Below are positions 52,436 through 61,977 of a stretch of DNA of 64,000 nucleotides, piece after piece. The translations under genes were made by a program, and so were the position numbers. The notes below the pieces were generated by a model. The model was not told where the DNA came from, did no database searches, and worked only from the letters and a program-made list of their open reading frames with translations. The stretch is from Marinifilum fragile JCM 15579. Lineage in GTDB: Bacteria; Bacteroidota; Bacteroidia; Bacteroidales; Marinifilaceae. Each line of letters begins with the position of its first letter. Within the stretch, counting starts at the first letter, position 1. The stretch covers positions 24,816 through 88,815 of the forward strand of contig NZ_BAZX01000018.1 in assembly GCF_001310955.1 (NCBI RefSeq), in the 5' to 3' direction.

Positions 52436-53468
52436 AGGATTTAAATTAAATATGAGAGTAATTATCATTATTGCATTTGCTCTGGTTTCTTTGGTGGCTT
52501 CAGTAAATACAAGTATGGCTTTGCCTACTCCTCAGGAGCAAGATTGTCATAGTGTAGATGATTTAAGTAGAGGAAACATTCGTGAGTTTAAAGACAACTA
52601 CATTCCGAAAGAATATTTTCCAACTCCGGAATACATGGTATTTGTAGATTTGGGCGTGCTGTTATTATTGCTTTTAATAGGTGTTTTCTTGGTTTGGAGA
52701 AAGAAATCACAAAAAGCAATGACTGTAATGGCCATTATCACATTTGCTTACCTGGGTTTTATACGTGGAGGTTGTGTTTGTCCGGTTGGAGCCATTTCAA
52801 ATACTACAATGGGCTTGATTACTCCTGCCGAAGTTGGTTTGGCTAGTCTGATTATTTTTATGCTTCCCTTAATTATTGCACTAATTATCGGTCGTGTATT
52901 TTGTACATCAGGATGTCCACTGGGAGCAGTTCAGCATATGGTACAAAAGTCTAAAAAGACAATCAAGTTGCCTAAAAAACTGAATAATGCACTAAAAGTA
53001 GTACCTGCAATCATGCTAATTGCAACAGTTTATTTTGCCATTCAGAGTGCATGCTTTTTTGTTTGCGAGGTAGAGCCCTATAAGGTATTGTTCTTTACAG
53101 GACAAACCTGGTTCGAGCAAGGTTTGGCATTTATCTTGGGGCATCCTATGGAACCTAAGTTTCTGTTGGCTTTTGGCATTGGAACCTGGTTGTACCTGAT
53201 TGCAATTCTTGTTTTGGGATATTGGGTACCACGTCCATTCTGTCGTTTCTTATGTCCTTATGGTGTATTGTTGGGAGTGGTTTCATTCTTCTCATTTAAA
53301 CCAAGAAAAATAAAAGACGATAATTGTGTGTATTGTGGTATGTGCGAAAAGGCATGTCCAACGCAAGCAATTGTTATAGATAGAAAGAACAAGTATTCTT
53401 ACGTTTCGAATTACGATTGTGTACAATGTAACAAATGTAATGATGTTTGTAAGAAAGATGCTTTCTAA
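52419..53468 (+). CDS. Membrane polyferredoxin, NapH/NosR-like
   Basis: 349 residues (ATG 52419; 52425 is also possible). After a first hydrophobic helix comes a periplasmic insert (about 35-65), then four or more membrane helices. The two CX3CP-type motifs of the family are present: CTSGCPLGA and CRFLCPYGV, with an additional GGCVCPVGA and FFVCEVEPY. The C-terminus carries a 2x[4Fe-4S] ferredoxin (CVYCGMCEKACP and CVQCNKCNDVC). NapH, NosR and CcoG-type proteins oxidise quinol or move electrons through the membrane. Together with the NapG-like protein it should export electrons to the periplasmic side. The N-terminal periplasmic insert is longer than in E. coli NapH. Confidence 0.87.
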   Translation: MNMELKGFKLNMRVIIIIAFALVSLVASVNTSMALPTPQEQDCHSVDDLSRGNIREFKDNYIPKEYFPTPEYMVFVDLGVLLLLLLIGVFLVWRKKSQKAMTVMAIITFAYLGFIRGGCVCPVGAISNTTMGLITPAEVGLASLIIFMLPLIIALIIGRVFCTSGCPLGAVQHMVQKSKKTIKLPKKLNNALKVVPAIMLIATVYFAIQSACFFVCEVEPYKVLFFTGQTWFEQGLAFILGHPMEPKFLLAFGIGTWLYLIAILVLGYWVPRPFCRFLCPYGVLLGVVSFFSFKPRKIKDDNCVYCGMCEKACPTQAIVIDRKNKYSYVSNYDCVQCNKCNDVCKKDAF

Positions 53469-53491
53469 GCGATAGCGTTAGCAGATATAAG

Positions 53492-53527
53492 AAGAGGATG
53501 TCCAAATTCAATGGACATCCTCTTTTT
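53492..53527 (+). terminator. Rho-independent terminator of the NapGH-like operon
   Basis: AAGAGGATGTCCA pairs perfectly with TGGACATCCTCTT (13 bp) around a short loop, then TTT. One of the strongest hairpins in the window. Confidence 0.93.
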
Positions 53528-54191
53528 GTATTATTAATTTCTACCTTTTCTAAAAACTAAAAAGTGACGTTTGCAAAAATGCTCTTTGCTTTAGCAGTGA
53601 TTAAAACATGATTTTCGCAAAAGTAACAGAGGGCATAAAAAGGCACATCACATTCAAGGAAGCTTTTATTTGGAAGATTTATTTCCAGACAGAAAAAAGT
53701 TCCAATTATCTCACATGAGTAGATTCAATTTTGAGATGGTTTTAATACTCTTTTGGTTTGCGAAAACTAGCAATCTGACCACTTCATATCTATTAATTTG
53801 AAATCAATATTAGCATTTGAATTTACAGATTTTAAGCATTTGGCGTAGAAATACAACAATCAGTGAAAAAAAAGTAAAAAAAAATCATTTTTTTTTACAG
53901 CCAATTTTTATCTAATCTGGATTGTAATTGAAATTCCTAGCTCTAGATAATCAGTGAGTTTACAGATTTTAAAATAAACAATATAAATAATTGATTGTTT
54001 TTTAGATGCCTGCTAATGTGCTAATTATTAACGTTAATTAACGATATTTTTTACTTATTTCGTTCACCCAATTAGAGATTTTGGTTGTCTCTAAAGCGAA
54101 GGTTAAATCAAAAAATAATCAACTAATCAACCCAACAGGTTGGAATCTGATAAAAATAAGGTTGCAATCAGTTAAGACTAAAAAGAAACAG
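53528..54191. other. Long AT-rich region upstream of dsbD
   Basis: No gene is seen. It has an A/T hairpin GTAAAAAAAAAT/CATTTTTTTTTAC (about 53873-53898) and the perfect palindrome CGTTAATTAACG (54031-54042 area) about 150 bases before dsbD. Similar GTTAATTAA motifs lie before other redox genes here. The frame open from 54081 is rejected as coding. Confidence 0.4.
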
Positions 54192-56183
54192 ATGAAAGGT
54201 AAAATTACAATTCTAGCCATTTTAATGATGGTTTTTAGTGGACTTTCTTTCGGGCAGATGATAGAGCCTACCAAATGGAAAGTAGAGTTTTCTAAAAAAG
54301 ATGTAAAAGTAGGAGACGAATTAGATGTTGTTTTTAAAGCAACGATTGACAAAACCTGGCATGTTTACTCCAACGATTTCGATGCGGATTTAGGTCCAAT
54401 CTTGATCACTTTCGAATTCGCAGCGAATTCAAGCTATGAAAGAGTAGGAGAAGTAAAGCCAATCAACTCTCACAAAAAGTACGACGAAGTTTGGGAGGGT
54501 GAAGTAAGTTACTTCGAAAATGAAGGAGAAATGCGCCAAACCATTAAGGTAAAAGAATTGCCGCTTCATGTTGCCGGTACTTTCGAATACCAAACTTGTT
54601 CGGATGAAACCGGACAGTGTGTAATGGGGGATGACGAGTTTGATTTGAAAATTGGTGAAGCAAAGGAGAAAGCTGTAGTAGCAGATGCCTCTTCTGATAC
54701 CAATGATAAAGAAAGCAAAAAAGGCTTATGGGCAATTTTTATTGCTGCTTTTGTAGGTGGATTACTTGCGATTGTTACTCCATGTGTATTCCCAATGATT
54801 CCTATGACAGTGAGTTATTTCATGCACTCAGGAGGTGGTAATAAAGCAAAAGGTAGAATGAATGCTTTCTTCTATGGTTTCTCTATTATTGCAATTTACA
54901 CGATAATTGGAACAATTTTGGCAGTAGTAATGGGACCTGATTTTGCGAACTTCCTAAGTACTCACTGGGTTCCTAATATTTTGTTCTTCTTGATATTTGT
55001 GATTTTTGCCTTTTCATTCTTTGGAATGTTTGAAATTACAATGCCAAGCTGGATGGTAAACAAATCAGTGGCGAATGAGGATAAAGGTGGTTTCATGGGA
55101 TCTTTCTTCATGGCATTTACTTTGGTACTTGTGTCGTTCTCATGTACTGGTCCAATTGTAGGTTCAATTTTGGTAGCATCAGCAGGTGGTGAGGTTTTGA
55201 TGCCAATTATAGGTATGTTGGGATTCTCATTGGCATTTGCATTACCATTTACATTGTTTGCAATTTTCCCAGGATGGTTGAACAACCTTCCTAAATCAGG
55301 TGGATGGTTGAACTCAGTAAAAGTTGTATTAGGTTTCTTGGAATTGGCATTAGGTTTAAAATTCTTAAGTGTTGCCGATCAAACTTACCACTGGGGAATT
55401 TTGGATAGAGAAGTATATATCGCAATCTGGATTGTAATCTTTACATTATTAGGATTCTATTTGTTAGGAAAACTAATGTTTGCCCACGATAGCCCAGTGA
55501 AGAGTGTCAGCGTACCACGATTGATGTTGGCAATTGCTTCATTCTCATTCGTTGTGTATATGATTCCAGGTTTGTTTGGAGCTCCATTAAAGATGTTATC
55601 AGGTTTTACTCCTCCTTTAGCAACTCATGATTTCAATATAAGTCAAATTGTACGAGATAATGCAGGTGGTGGACCAGTTCATAAAGCAACTCACAAGGCA
55701 AAATATGCAGACTTTTTACATTTGCCTCATGGATTAGAAGGTTACTTCGATTATGAAGAAGCATTAGAAGCATCGAAACGTGAAGGAAAGCCAATTTTCG
55801 TTGACTTTACAGGACACGGTTGTGTAAATTGTCGCGAAATGGAAGCGAATGTTTGGTCTGATCCTGCAGTATTAAAGAGATTACAGGAAGATTTTATTAT
55901 CGTTGCTCTTTATGTAGATGACAAAAAGAAATTACCAGAAGAAGAATGGTATGTGTCTGAATACGATGGAAAGAAAAAGAAAACCATTGGTAAGCAAAAT
56001 GCAGATCTTCAAATTCGTAAGTACAATGTAAATGCTCAACCATACTACGTGCTTCTTGATGAGAATGGTAATGATTTAACAGCACCAACAGCTTACGATT
56101 TAGATGTAAATAAATTTGTGAAATTCCTGGATAAAGGAAAGGCAAACTTTAAAAAAAAAGTAACAGCTCAAAACGTTAAATAG
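54192..56183 (+). CDS. dsbD: Thiol:disulfide interchange protein DsbD
   Basis: 663 residues from ATG 54192 (MKGKITILAILM, clean signal peptide). The frame is open to a TTG at 54081, but that 37-residue extension would bury the signal. Domains: alpha (about 22-155, Cys pair in TCSDETGQC), a beta transmembrane part with eight helices (about 175-490; Cys in TPCVFPMIPMTVSYF and SFSCTGPIVGS), and a gamma thioredoxin-like domain (about 520-663) with GHGCVNCREME near 541. DsbD carries electrons from cytoplasmic thioredoxin (kept reduced by TrxB, gene at 60823) to the periplasm, so it is the natural supplier for the TlpA and thioredoxin proteins of blocks A-C. The alpha domain is duplicated at 49856. 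Confidence 0.93.
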   Translation: MKGKITILAILMMVFSGLSFGQMIEPTKWKVEFSKKDVKVGDELDVVFKATIDKTWHVYSNDFDADLGPILITFEFAANSSYERVGEVKPINSHKKYDEVWEGEVSYFENEGEMRQTIKVKELPLHVAGTFEYQTCSDETGQCVMGDDEFDLKIGEAKEKAVVADASSDTNDKESKKGLWAIFIAAFVGGLLAIVTPCVFPMIPMTVSYFMHSGGGNKAKGRMNAFFYGFSIIAIYTIIGTILAVVMGPDFANFLSTHWVPNILFFLIFVIFAFSFFGMFEITMPSWMVNKSVANEDKGGFMGSFFMAFTLVLVSFSCTGPIVGSILVASAGGEVLMPIIGMLGFSLAFALPFTLFAIFPGWLNNLPKSGGWLNSVKVVLGFLELALGLKFLSVADQTYHWGILDREVYIAIWIVIFTLLGFYLLGKLMFAHDSPVKSVSVPRLMLAIASFSFVVYMIPGLFGAPLKMLSGFTPPLATHDFNISQIVRDNAGGGPVHKATHKAKYADFLHLPHGLEGYFDYEEALEASKREGKPIFVDFTGHGCVNCREMEANVWSDPAVLKRLQEDFIIVALYVDDKKKLPEEEWYVSEYDGKKKKTIGKQNADLQIRKYNVNAQPYYVLLDENGNDLTAPTAYDLDVNKFVKFLDKGKANFKKKVTAQNVK

Positions 56184-56557
56184 AGCTTTTATATAAAGGT
56201 AGTTTAGATTAGTTAGTGAGTTTTCATATTGTCAATGAAAACATGGTTAGTAAAAATAGATTTTGATAATAGGAGGCAATCCCCTCCTGTTATCGGGTCT
56301 ATGCAAAACGAAGGCTATCAAAATCAAAAATTACAACAACAAATACTAGTTAGTGGTTATGGGCAGGGCAGTAAAGAACTTTACCCCAATATCTGATCTA
56401 TAAACTCCCTGCTCACACCCTTTTATCATTAGAAAACCAATTACCAAAAAACCATTTTAAATTGAGGACATGCTACTTATGCATGCTCATTTAAGATTGT
56501 TGTCTCGGACGGGCAGAACTCTCGGAATGATTTTGAGAAAACTAAAAAAACAACAAA
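56184..56557. other. Intergenic region between dsbD and the M16 peptidase
   Basis: It shows small hairpins only (GTTTTCAT/ATGAAAAC near 56219-56240 and AGGAGG/CCTCCT near 56271-56288). Neither has a T-tract. No gene or clear promoter was seen. Confidence 0.45.
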
Positions 56558-59359
56558 ATGAAGAAATTCTTATCCTTACTCGTAATGAGTGTGATTTTGT
56601 TCTCTGGTAATTTTAGCCAGGCCCAAAATACTACAACAATTCCGTTGAATCCTAAGGTAAAGCATGGTAAGCTTTCTAATGGAATGACCTATTATGTGAT
56701 GCACAATGAGGAGCCAAAAGACAGAGCAAGTCTTTACTTTGTGCAAAACGTAGGTGCAATCTTGGAAGAAGATGCACAAAATGGTTTAGCTCACTTTTTG
56801 GAGCATATGGCATTTAATGGCCTTAAAAATTTCCCAGGAAAAAACATGATCAATTATCTTGAGAAGAATGGTATTCAGTTTGGTAGAGATATCAATGCCT
56901 ATACAGCTCAGGATGAAACAGTATACAATATCAGTAACCTACCTACTGGTAACGAAAACTTAATCGATTCGGCTCTTCTTGTTCTTCACGACTGGTCAGG
57001 TGGCTTGTTATTGGAAGCAGAAGAAATTGAATCGGAGAGAGGTGTTATTCACGAAGAGTGGAGAACCAGAAGAAATTCACGTTTTCGCATCAATTCTCAA
57101 ACCAGCCCGGTAATGTACAATCACTCTCAGTACGCTAAGCGTGATGTAATTGGTGACTTGAATGTAATCGATAATTTTGAACACAAGCAATTGCGTGATT
57201 ACTATAAGAAATGGTATCGTCCGGATAACCAAGCTGTAGTGGTAGTTGGTGATTTTGATGTAGAGAAAATTGAAGCCAAAGTAAAGGCACTTTTCTCAAA
57301 AATTCCAATGCCTAAAAATGCTGCTGAAAGAGTATACTACCAGGTGGAAGATAGCAAGGAGACACAATATGTATTGGCGAAAGATAAAGAGGCAAAATCA
57401 GTTTCTATCAACTGGATTTTCCGAAAGCCAGCTTATACTACACGTGATGAAAATTATATGCGTGAGAGTTTGGTTCAGGGAATGTTCAATACCATGTTGA
57501 ACAACCGCTTGAAAGAGTTGATGCAAAATCCAGAATGTCCAGCAGTGGGAATGAGCGTAGGCAATTTCGGAATGTGTCGTACAAAAGAGGCTAATTACCT
57601 TTATGTAGCTCCAAAAGAGAATAAAGAAATTGAGGCATTCGAAACATTCATGACTGAATTTGCAAGAGTTCAACGTTTTGGATTTACAGAAACAGAATTG
57701 GAAAGGGTAAAAACCTCGTTCTTGAGAAGTTATGAATCATATCTGCAAGGAAAAGATAAAATTTCAAATGAAGATTGGGCTCAAACTTTCCAGGAGCATT
57801 ATTTAAGTGCTAATCCTGCGCCTTCAGTGGAATGGGAAGTGGAATTCGGAGAGAAAACAATTCCATCTATCACTTTAATGGAAGTAAATTCAATGTTGAA
57901 AAATTATGGAAATATCAACAACAGTGTTTTTGCTTTGAGTGGTCCTGATAAGGAAGAAATCAAATACCCAACAAAAGAGGAATTATTTGCATCGATTAAA
58001 AAAGTAATGACTTCAAATATTGAAGCTTATGCTGATGAAACTGGTGATGCTCCGCTTGTTACTGATGAATTAACAGACAAGAAATTTGCTTCGGAATCAG
58101 TTGTAAAAGGAACAGATGCGAAATTATATACATTAGAGAATGGTGCACGAGTAGTTGTTCTTCCTACTGATTACAGTAAAGATGAGATCTTATTCAATGC
58201 CTATAGCTTTGGTGGTAGTTCACTTCTTGAAAGAGAAGATCTTGAATCTGGAGATGTTGCGACAATGTTGGCTAAAATCTCAGGAGTAGGAGAATTCAAT
58301 GCCATTCAGTTGAGAAAGAAATTGACAGGTAAGATTGCAGGTGTGCAACCCGCATTGGGTTCATATACTGAAACATTCTCGGGATCAGCTTCTCCAAAGG
58401 ATTTTGAAACCATGTTACAGTTATTGTATCAGTATTTCGAGCATCCAAGATTCGATGAAAATGTATTCCAGGCACAAATGGGAGCAATTAAGAACAATCT
58501 TCAAAATGTGAAAGCTGACAATGGCAAAGCATTGAAAGATACAATTGGACAGATGATGGCTAACCACCACGAACGTGCATTGATGTTCAATGAAGAGTTC
58601 GTTAATAATATCGATTTTGAAAAGGCTAAGAAAATTTATTTGGACAGATTTAAAGATGCAAGCGACTTTACGTTCCTGTTTGTAGGTAATATCGATGAGG
58701 AAAAGCATTTGCCTTTAATTCGCAAATATATTGGTAGCATTTCTTCGGAGAACCGCAAAGAAAACTGGGTTGACAGAAAAGTGCGCATGCCGGAAGGAAA
58801 ATCTCAGAATATTTTTGAAAGAGAGATGCAGGTACCAAAAACAACTGTATACCTTTCTCTAAAAAATGAAATGAAATACAATCTTGAAACAAGAATGTAC
58901 GCAAGAGTTGTTGCAGAATTGCTTTCGAAAAGATATATGGAAACCATACGTGAGCAAGAAGGCGGTACTTATGGTGTTAGCGTTCGTCCATCAATCAGCA
59001 AGCGTCCATACGAAAATGTTGGTATTACAATCAGTTTCGATTGTGGTCCTGAAAAACAAGAAAGACTAAGAGAATTGGTTTATCAGGAAATTGATGCCAT
59101 TGTAAAAACTGTTAATGAAACTGATCTTGAAGAAATCAAGAAAAATTACATTAAGAATAGAGCTGAAGCAGTAAAAGAAAACAGCTTTTGGTTGAGTGTA
59201 ATTCAGTCATCATTAATGAACAATGAACCAATTATTAATACTGAATCTTACAATAATCTTGTAAATAGCATTAGTGCTAAGAAAGTAGAAGAATTTGCTA
59301 AAAAATTATTTAAGAAATACGATTCTGTAGAGGTAGTGATGAACCCTAAGAAATCGTAA
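56558..59359 (+). CDS. M16-family zinc metallopeptidase (insulinase/PqqL type)
   Basis: A 933-residue exported peptidase with signal peptide about 1-22 (SGNFSQAQ). The first M16 domain has the inverted zinc motif HFLEHMAFNG (about 82-91), and the third zinc ligand is expected in ESERGVIHEEWR (about 160). A second M16 half from about 525 (AKLYTLENGARVVVLPTD) lacks HxxEH, as usual, and the last third has the conserved GTYGVSV. Pitrilysin-type enzymes cut short peptides and unfolded proteins inside a closed chamber. In the periplasm it could process peptides imported through the SusC/D systems. A strong GC-rich hairpin follows. Confidence 0.92.
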   Translation: MKKFLSLLVMSVILFSGNFSQAQNTTTIPLNPKVKHGKLSNGMTYYVMHNEEPKDRASLYFVQNVGAILEEDAQNGLAHFLEHMAFNGLKNFPGKNMINYLEKNGIQFGRDINAYTAQDETVYNISNLPTGNENLIDSALLVLHDWSGGLLLEAEEIESERGVIHEEWRTRRNSRFRINSQTSPVMYNHSQYAKRDVIGDLNVIDNFEHKQLRDYYKKWYRPDNQAVVVVGDFDVEKIEAKVKALFSKIPMPKNAAERVYYQVEDSKETQYVLAKDKEAKSVSINWIFRKPAYTTRDENYMRESLVQGMFNTMLNNRLKELMQNPECPAVGMSVGNFGMCRTKEANYLYVAPKENKEIEAFETFMTEFARVQRFGFTETELERVKTSFLRSYESYLQGKDKISNEDWAQTFQEHYLSANPAPSVEWEVEFGEKTIPSITLMEVNSMLKNYGNINNSVFALSGPDKEEIKYPTKEELFASIKKVMTSNIEAYADETGDAPLVTDELTDKKFASESVVKGTDAKLYTLENGARVVVLPTDYSKDEILFNAYSFGGSSLLEREDLESGDVATMLAKISGVGEFNAIQLRKKLTGKIAGVQPALGSYTETFSGSASPKDFETMLQLLYQYFEHPRFDENVFQAQMGAIKNNLQNVKADNGKALKDTIGQMMANHHERALMFNEEFVNNIDFEKAKKIYLDRFKDASDFTFLFVGNIDEEKHLPLIRKYIGSISSENRKENWVDRKVRMPEGKSQNIFEREMQVPKTTVYLSLKNEMKYNLETRMYARVVAELLSKRYMETIREQEGGTYGVSVRPSISKRPYENVGITISFDCGPEKQERLRELVYQEIDAIVKTVNETDLEEIKKNYIKNRAEAVKENSFWLSVIQSSLMNNEPIINTESYNNLVNSISAKKVEEFAKKLFKKYDSVEVVMNPKKS

Positions 59360-59392
59360 GACAAAATCAATAGTCTGTTTTGGTTTAGTTTT

Positions 59393-59431
59393 GGATCGGT
59401 CGGAGGTAAGGGGCCGGCCGGTCCGTTCTTT
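59393..59431 (+). terminator. GC-rich terminator after the M16 gene
   Basis: GGATCGGTCGG pairs with CCGGCCGGTCC (11 bp with two G-T pairs), ten-base loop, then GTTCTTTC. Far more GC-rich than its surroundings. Confidence 0.65.
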
Positions 59432-59490
59432 CATCTAACAACAATTAACCACCCAAAAAAACAACAAACATTTAATTTTATCTCTAACTA

Positions 59491-60771
59491 ATGAAAGAAG
59501 TATTCTTGCAAAAGCTGAAGGAGGAATTCGTTCCAGCTCTTGGATGTACAGAACCGGTTGCAGTTGCTTATGCAGCAGCTAAAGCTCGCGAAGTGTTAAC
59601 CTTACAACCAGAACGCATTGAGTTCTTTGTAAGTGGAAACATTTTAAAGAATGGAATGGGTGTAGGTATACCTGGTTCGGGTATGGTTGGATTAACGATT
59701 GCCGGAGCATTAGGTGCTTTAGGTGGCGATCCAACAGCGGGACTTGAAGTATTGGATGGCATCAGCGAAGATGTTATGGATATGGCAAAATCTTTTGTCG
59801 ATGAAGGAAAGGTTTCAGTTGATGTAAAGTATGATGTACCTAAATTGTATATTGAGTGTATTTGCCACAATGGAGACAATACGGGTCGAGTAATTATTCA
59901 AGACCGTCATACAAACATTGTAGCCGTTGAAAGAAATGGTGAGGTGATTTACAGCAATGCATGTAATTCTGACGATAAAGGAGGAACAGACTTTTCTCAA
60001 TGGAGCTTTGAAAAAATTTACAACTTTATAGATAGTGTAGATGTTTCAGAGATCAGTTTCATCGAAAAAGGAATCAAATTGAACAAATCGATTGCTGAGG
60101 AGGGCTTAAGAGGAAATTATGGTCTTCAGGTTGGCAAATCGATGTTGTTGAATATCAAGAAAGGTTTATTGTCTTCTGATGTAATGAACCGCTCAATCAT
60201 GTTAACAGCTGCTGCTTCTGATGCTCGTATGGCAGGTAGTACGATGCCGGTGATGTCGAATTGTGGTAGTGGTAACCAGGGGATTAGCGTTACTCTTCCT
60301 GTTGTTGTTACAGCGGAAGAATTGGAAGTAGAGCACGAGAAATTATTGCGCGGTTTGGCTTTGGCATTACTAACTACGATTTACATGAAATCATTTGTAG
60401 GCCAATTGTCGGCATTATGCGGAGTATTGCTTTCTACTGCTGGTGCAGGATGTGGAATCACTTACATTATGGGAGGAGATTTCCAACAGTTGGGCATGAC
60501 CTTGAAAAATATGACTGGTAGTGTAACAGGTATGATTTGCGATGGTGCAAAATATGGATGTTCACACAAGATTTCGGCAAGTGTTAGTGCTGCCATTCAA
60601 TCCTCTTTATTGGCAATGAACCACAATGTGCTAAATGGAATGAATGGTATTATTGATGATGATGTTGAGGCGACTATCAGAAATATTGGACGTCTTGCCA
60701 ATGAAGGAATGGAAGTAACCGATGAGGTAATTCTAAAAACCATGTTGGAGAAAATGAAAAAGATATCATAA
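59491..60771 (+). CDS. cyuA: L-cysteine desulfidase family protein (UPF0597, CyuA/YhaM type)
   Basis: A 426-residue cytoplasmic protein that matches the UPF0597/CyuA family across its length: FVPALGCTEPVAVAYAAAKA at the start, GNILKNGMGVGIPGSGMVG, SNCGSGNQGI, AGCGITYIMGG and DGAKYGCSHKISASV. Members break cysteine into pyruvate, ammonia and sulfide anaerobically, using an iron-sulfur cluster held by conserved Cys; Cys in the motifs above are candidates. It lies 51 bases ahead of trxB. With the cysK-like gene it suggests active cysteine/sulfide turnover, in line with a supply of Cys-containing peptides. Substrate specificity (cysteine or serine) cannot be read from sequence alone. Confidence 0.85.
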   Translation: MKEVFLQKLKEEFVPALGCTEPVAVAYAAAKAREVLTLQPERIEFFVSGNILKNGMGVGIPGSGMVGLTIAGALGALGGDPTAGLEVLDGISEDVMDMAKSFVDEGKVSVDVKYDVPKLYIECICHNGDNTGRVIIQDRHTNIVAVERNGEVIYSNACNSDDKGGTDFSQWSFEKIYNFIDSVDVSEISFIEKGIKLNKSIAEEGLRGNYGLQVGKSMLLNIKKGLLSSDVMNRSIMLTAAASDARMAGSTMPVMSNCGSGNQGISVTLPVVVTAEELEVEHEKLLRGLALALLTTIYMKSFVGQLSALCGVLLSTAGAGCGITYIMGGDFQQLGMTLKNMTGSVTGMICDGAKYGCSHKISASVSAAIQSSLLAMNHNVLNGMNGIIDDDVEATIRNIGRLANEGMEVTDEVILKTMLEKMKKIS

Positions 60772-60775
60772 GCTA

Positions 60776-60803
60776 ACCTGAAGAAATTTAATCAAATTCA
60801 GGT
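60776..60803 (+). other. Hairpin between cyuA and trxB
   Basis: ACCTGAA pairs with TTCAGGT, 14-base loop, no T-tract. Probably an intercistronic stability element. Confidence 0.4.
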
Positions 60804-60822
60804 GATAAAATATTGATTTAAG

Positions 60823-61779
60823 ATGGATGTGAAAGAGAATAATATTGAAAAAGTAAAGTGTTTGATTATTGGTTCAGGCCCTGCGGGTTATACCGCTGGT
60901 ATTTATGCTTCCAGAGCGAATTTGAATCCTGTGGTTTATGAAGGATTGCAACCAGGTGGTCAGTTAACAACAACTACTGAGATTGATAACTTTCCTGGAT
61001 ACCCGGAAGGAATTAGTGGTCCTGTAATGATGGGAGAGCTAAAAAAGCAAGCTGAAAGATTTGGTTGTGATTGCCGTTGGGGAATTGTTACTGATGTTGA
61101 TTTTGAGCAAAGACCATACAAAGTAACTGTGGATGGTAAAACTGAAATAGAAGCTGAATCGGTAATTATTGCAACAGGAGCAACTGCCAAGTATTTAGGA
61201 CTTGAAAGTGAAGAGAAATATAAAGGTTCTGGTGTTTCGGCATGTGCTACTTGTGATGGATTTTTCTATAGAGGAAAAGATGTTGCCGTAGTGGGTGGTG
61301 GTGATACTGCTTGCGAAGAGGCTTCATATCTTGCCGGACTTTGTAACAAAGTGTATTTGGTGGTACGTAAGGATCATTTGCGTGCTTCGAAAGCGATGCA
61401 GGAGAGAGTTTTCAAAACAGAAAATATCGAAATATTATTCGAACACAATACAAAAGAATTAACTGGAGACATGGGAGTTGAAGGTTGTACTTTGATTAAA
61501 AAAGCTGGTACTCCTGAAGAAGAGGAAGTGAAGATTGCCATTGATGGATTTTTCTTGGCAATTGGACACCATCCAAATTCTGATGTCTTCTCAAAATATG
61601 TGAATACTGACGAGCAGGGTTATATTTTAACAGAAGCAGGAACTCCTAAAACAAATGTTAAAGGTGTATTTGCTTGTGGTGATGTTCAGGATCCTGTATA
61701 TCGTCAGGCTATTACTTCTGCAGCTTCTGGATGTCAGGCAGCTATGGAAGCTGAAAGATATTTAGCTGAATTGAACTAA
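60823..61779 (+). CDS. trxB: Thioredoxin reductase
   Basis: 318 residues, the standard low-molecular-weight TrxB size. The FAD-binding motif GSGPAGYTAGIYASRA is at about 17-32, the redox disulfide is CATC in ACATCDGFFY (about 141-144), the NADPH-binding motif GGGDTACEEA is at about 157-166, and the C-terminal FAD motif GVFACGDVQDPVYRQ is present. It reduces cytoplasmic thioredoxin with NADPH, the source of electrons for DsbD. No thioredoxin gene of the short cytoplasmic type lies in the window. Confidence 0.95.
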   Translation: MDVKENNIEKVKCLIIGSGPAGYTAGIYASRANLNPVVYEGLQPGGQLTTTTEIDNFPGYPEGISGPVMMGELKKQAERFGCDCRWGIVTDVDFEQRPYKVTVDGKTEIEAESVIIATGATAKYLGLESEEKYKGSGVSACATCDGFFYRGKDVAVVGGGDTACEEASYLAGLCNKVYLVVRKDHLRASKAMQERVFKTENIEILFEHNTKELTGDMGVEGCTLIKKAGTPEEEEVKIAIDGFFLAIGHHPNSDVFSKYVNTDEQGYILTEAGTPKTNVKGVFACGDVQDPVYRQAITSAASGCQAAMEAERYLAELN

Positions 61780-61819
61780 TAAGGTCTTTCATAATTTAAG
61801 TGTAAGTTTCAGCAAAGCA

Positions 61820-61871
61820 GGCAAGCTCGCCAATTTATTCAGACATGTTAAAACGAGCTTGCCTCTTTTTT
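61820..61871 (+). terminator. Rho-independent terminator of trxB
   Basis: GGCAAGCTCG pairs perfectly with CGAGCTTGCC (61854-61863), 24-base loop, then TCTTTTTTT. Confidence 0.9.
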
Positions 61872-61977
61872 AAGAAACATAAAGGATAAAGAGATCCTAT
61901 AAGATTGAATATGTTTAACTACTAAGCGTGAGATCGATTTTTACATAGAGCTCACGTTAAATAACAAACCTAACAAA

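Noticed and set aside
51800..53468. Calling these genes napG and napH outright
   Set aside because: No nitrate reductase genes are present and the partner is a PhnD-like protein; the symbols would imply a role not supported here.
54081..54191. TTG-initiated N-terminal extension of DsbD
   Set aside because: It would put 37 residues ahead of a normal signal peptide.
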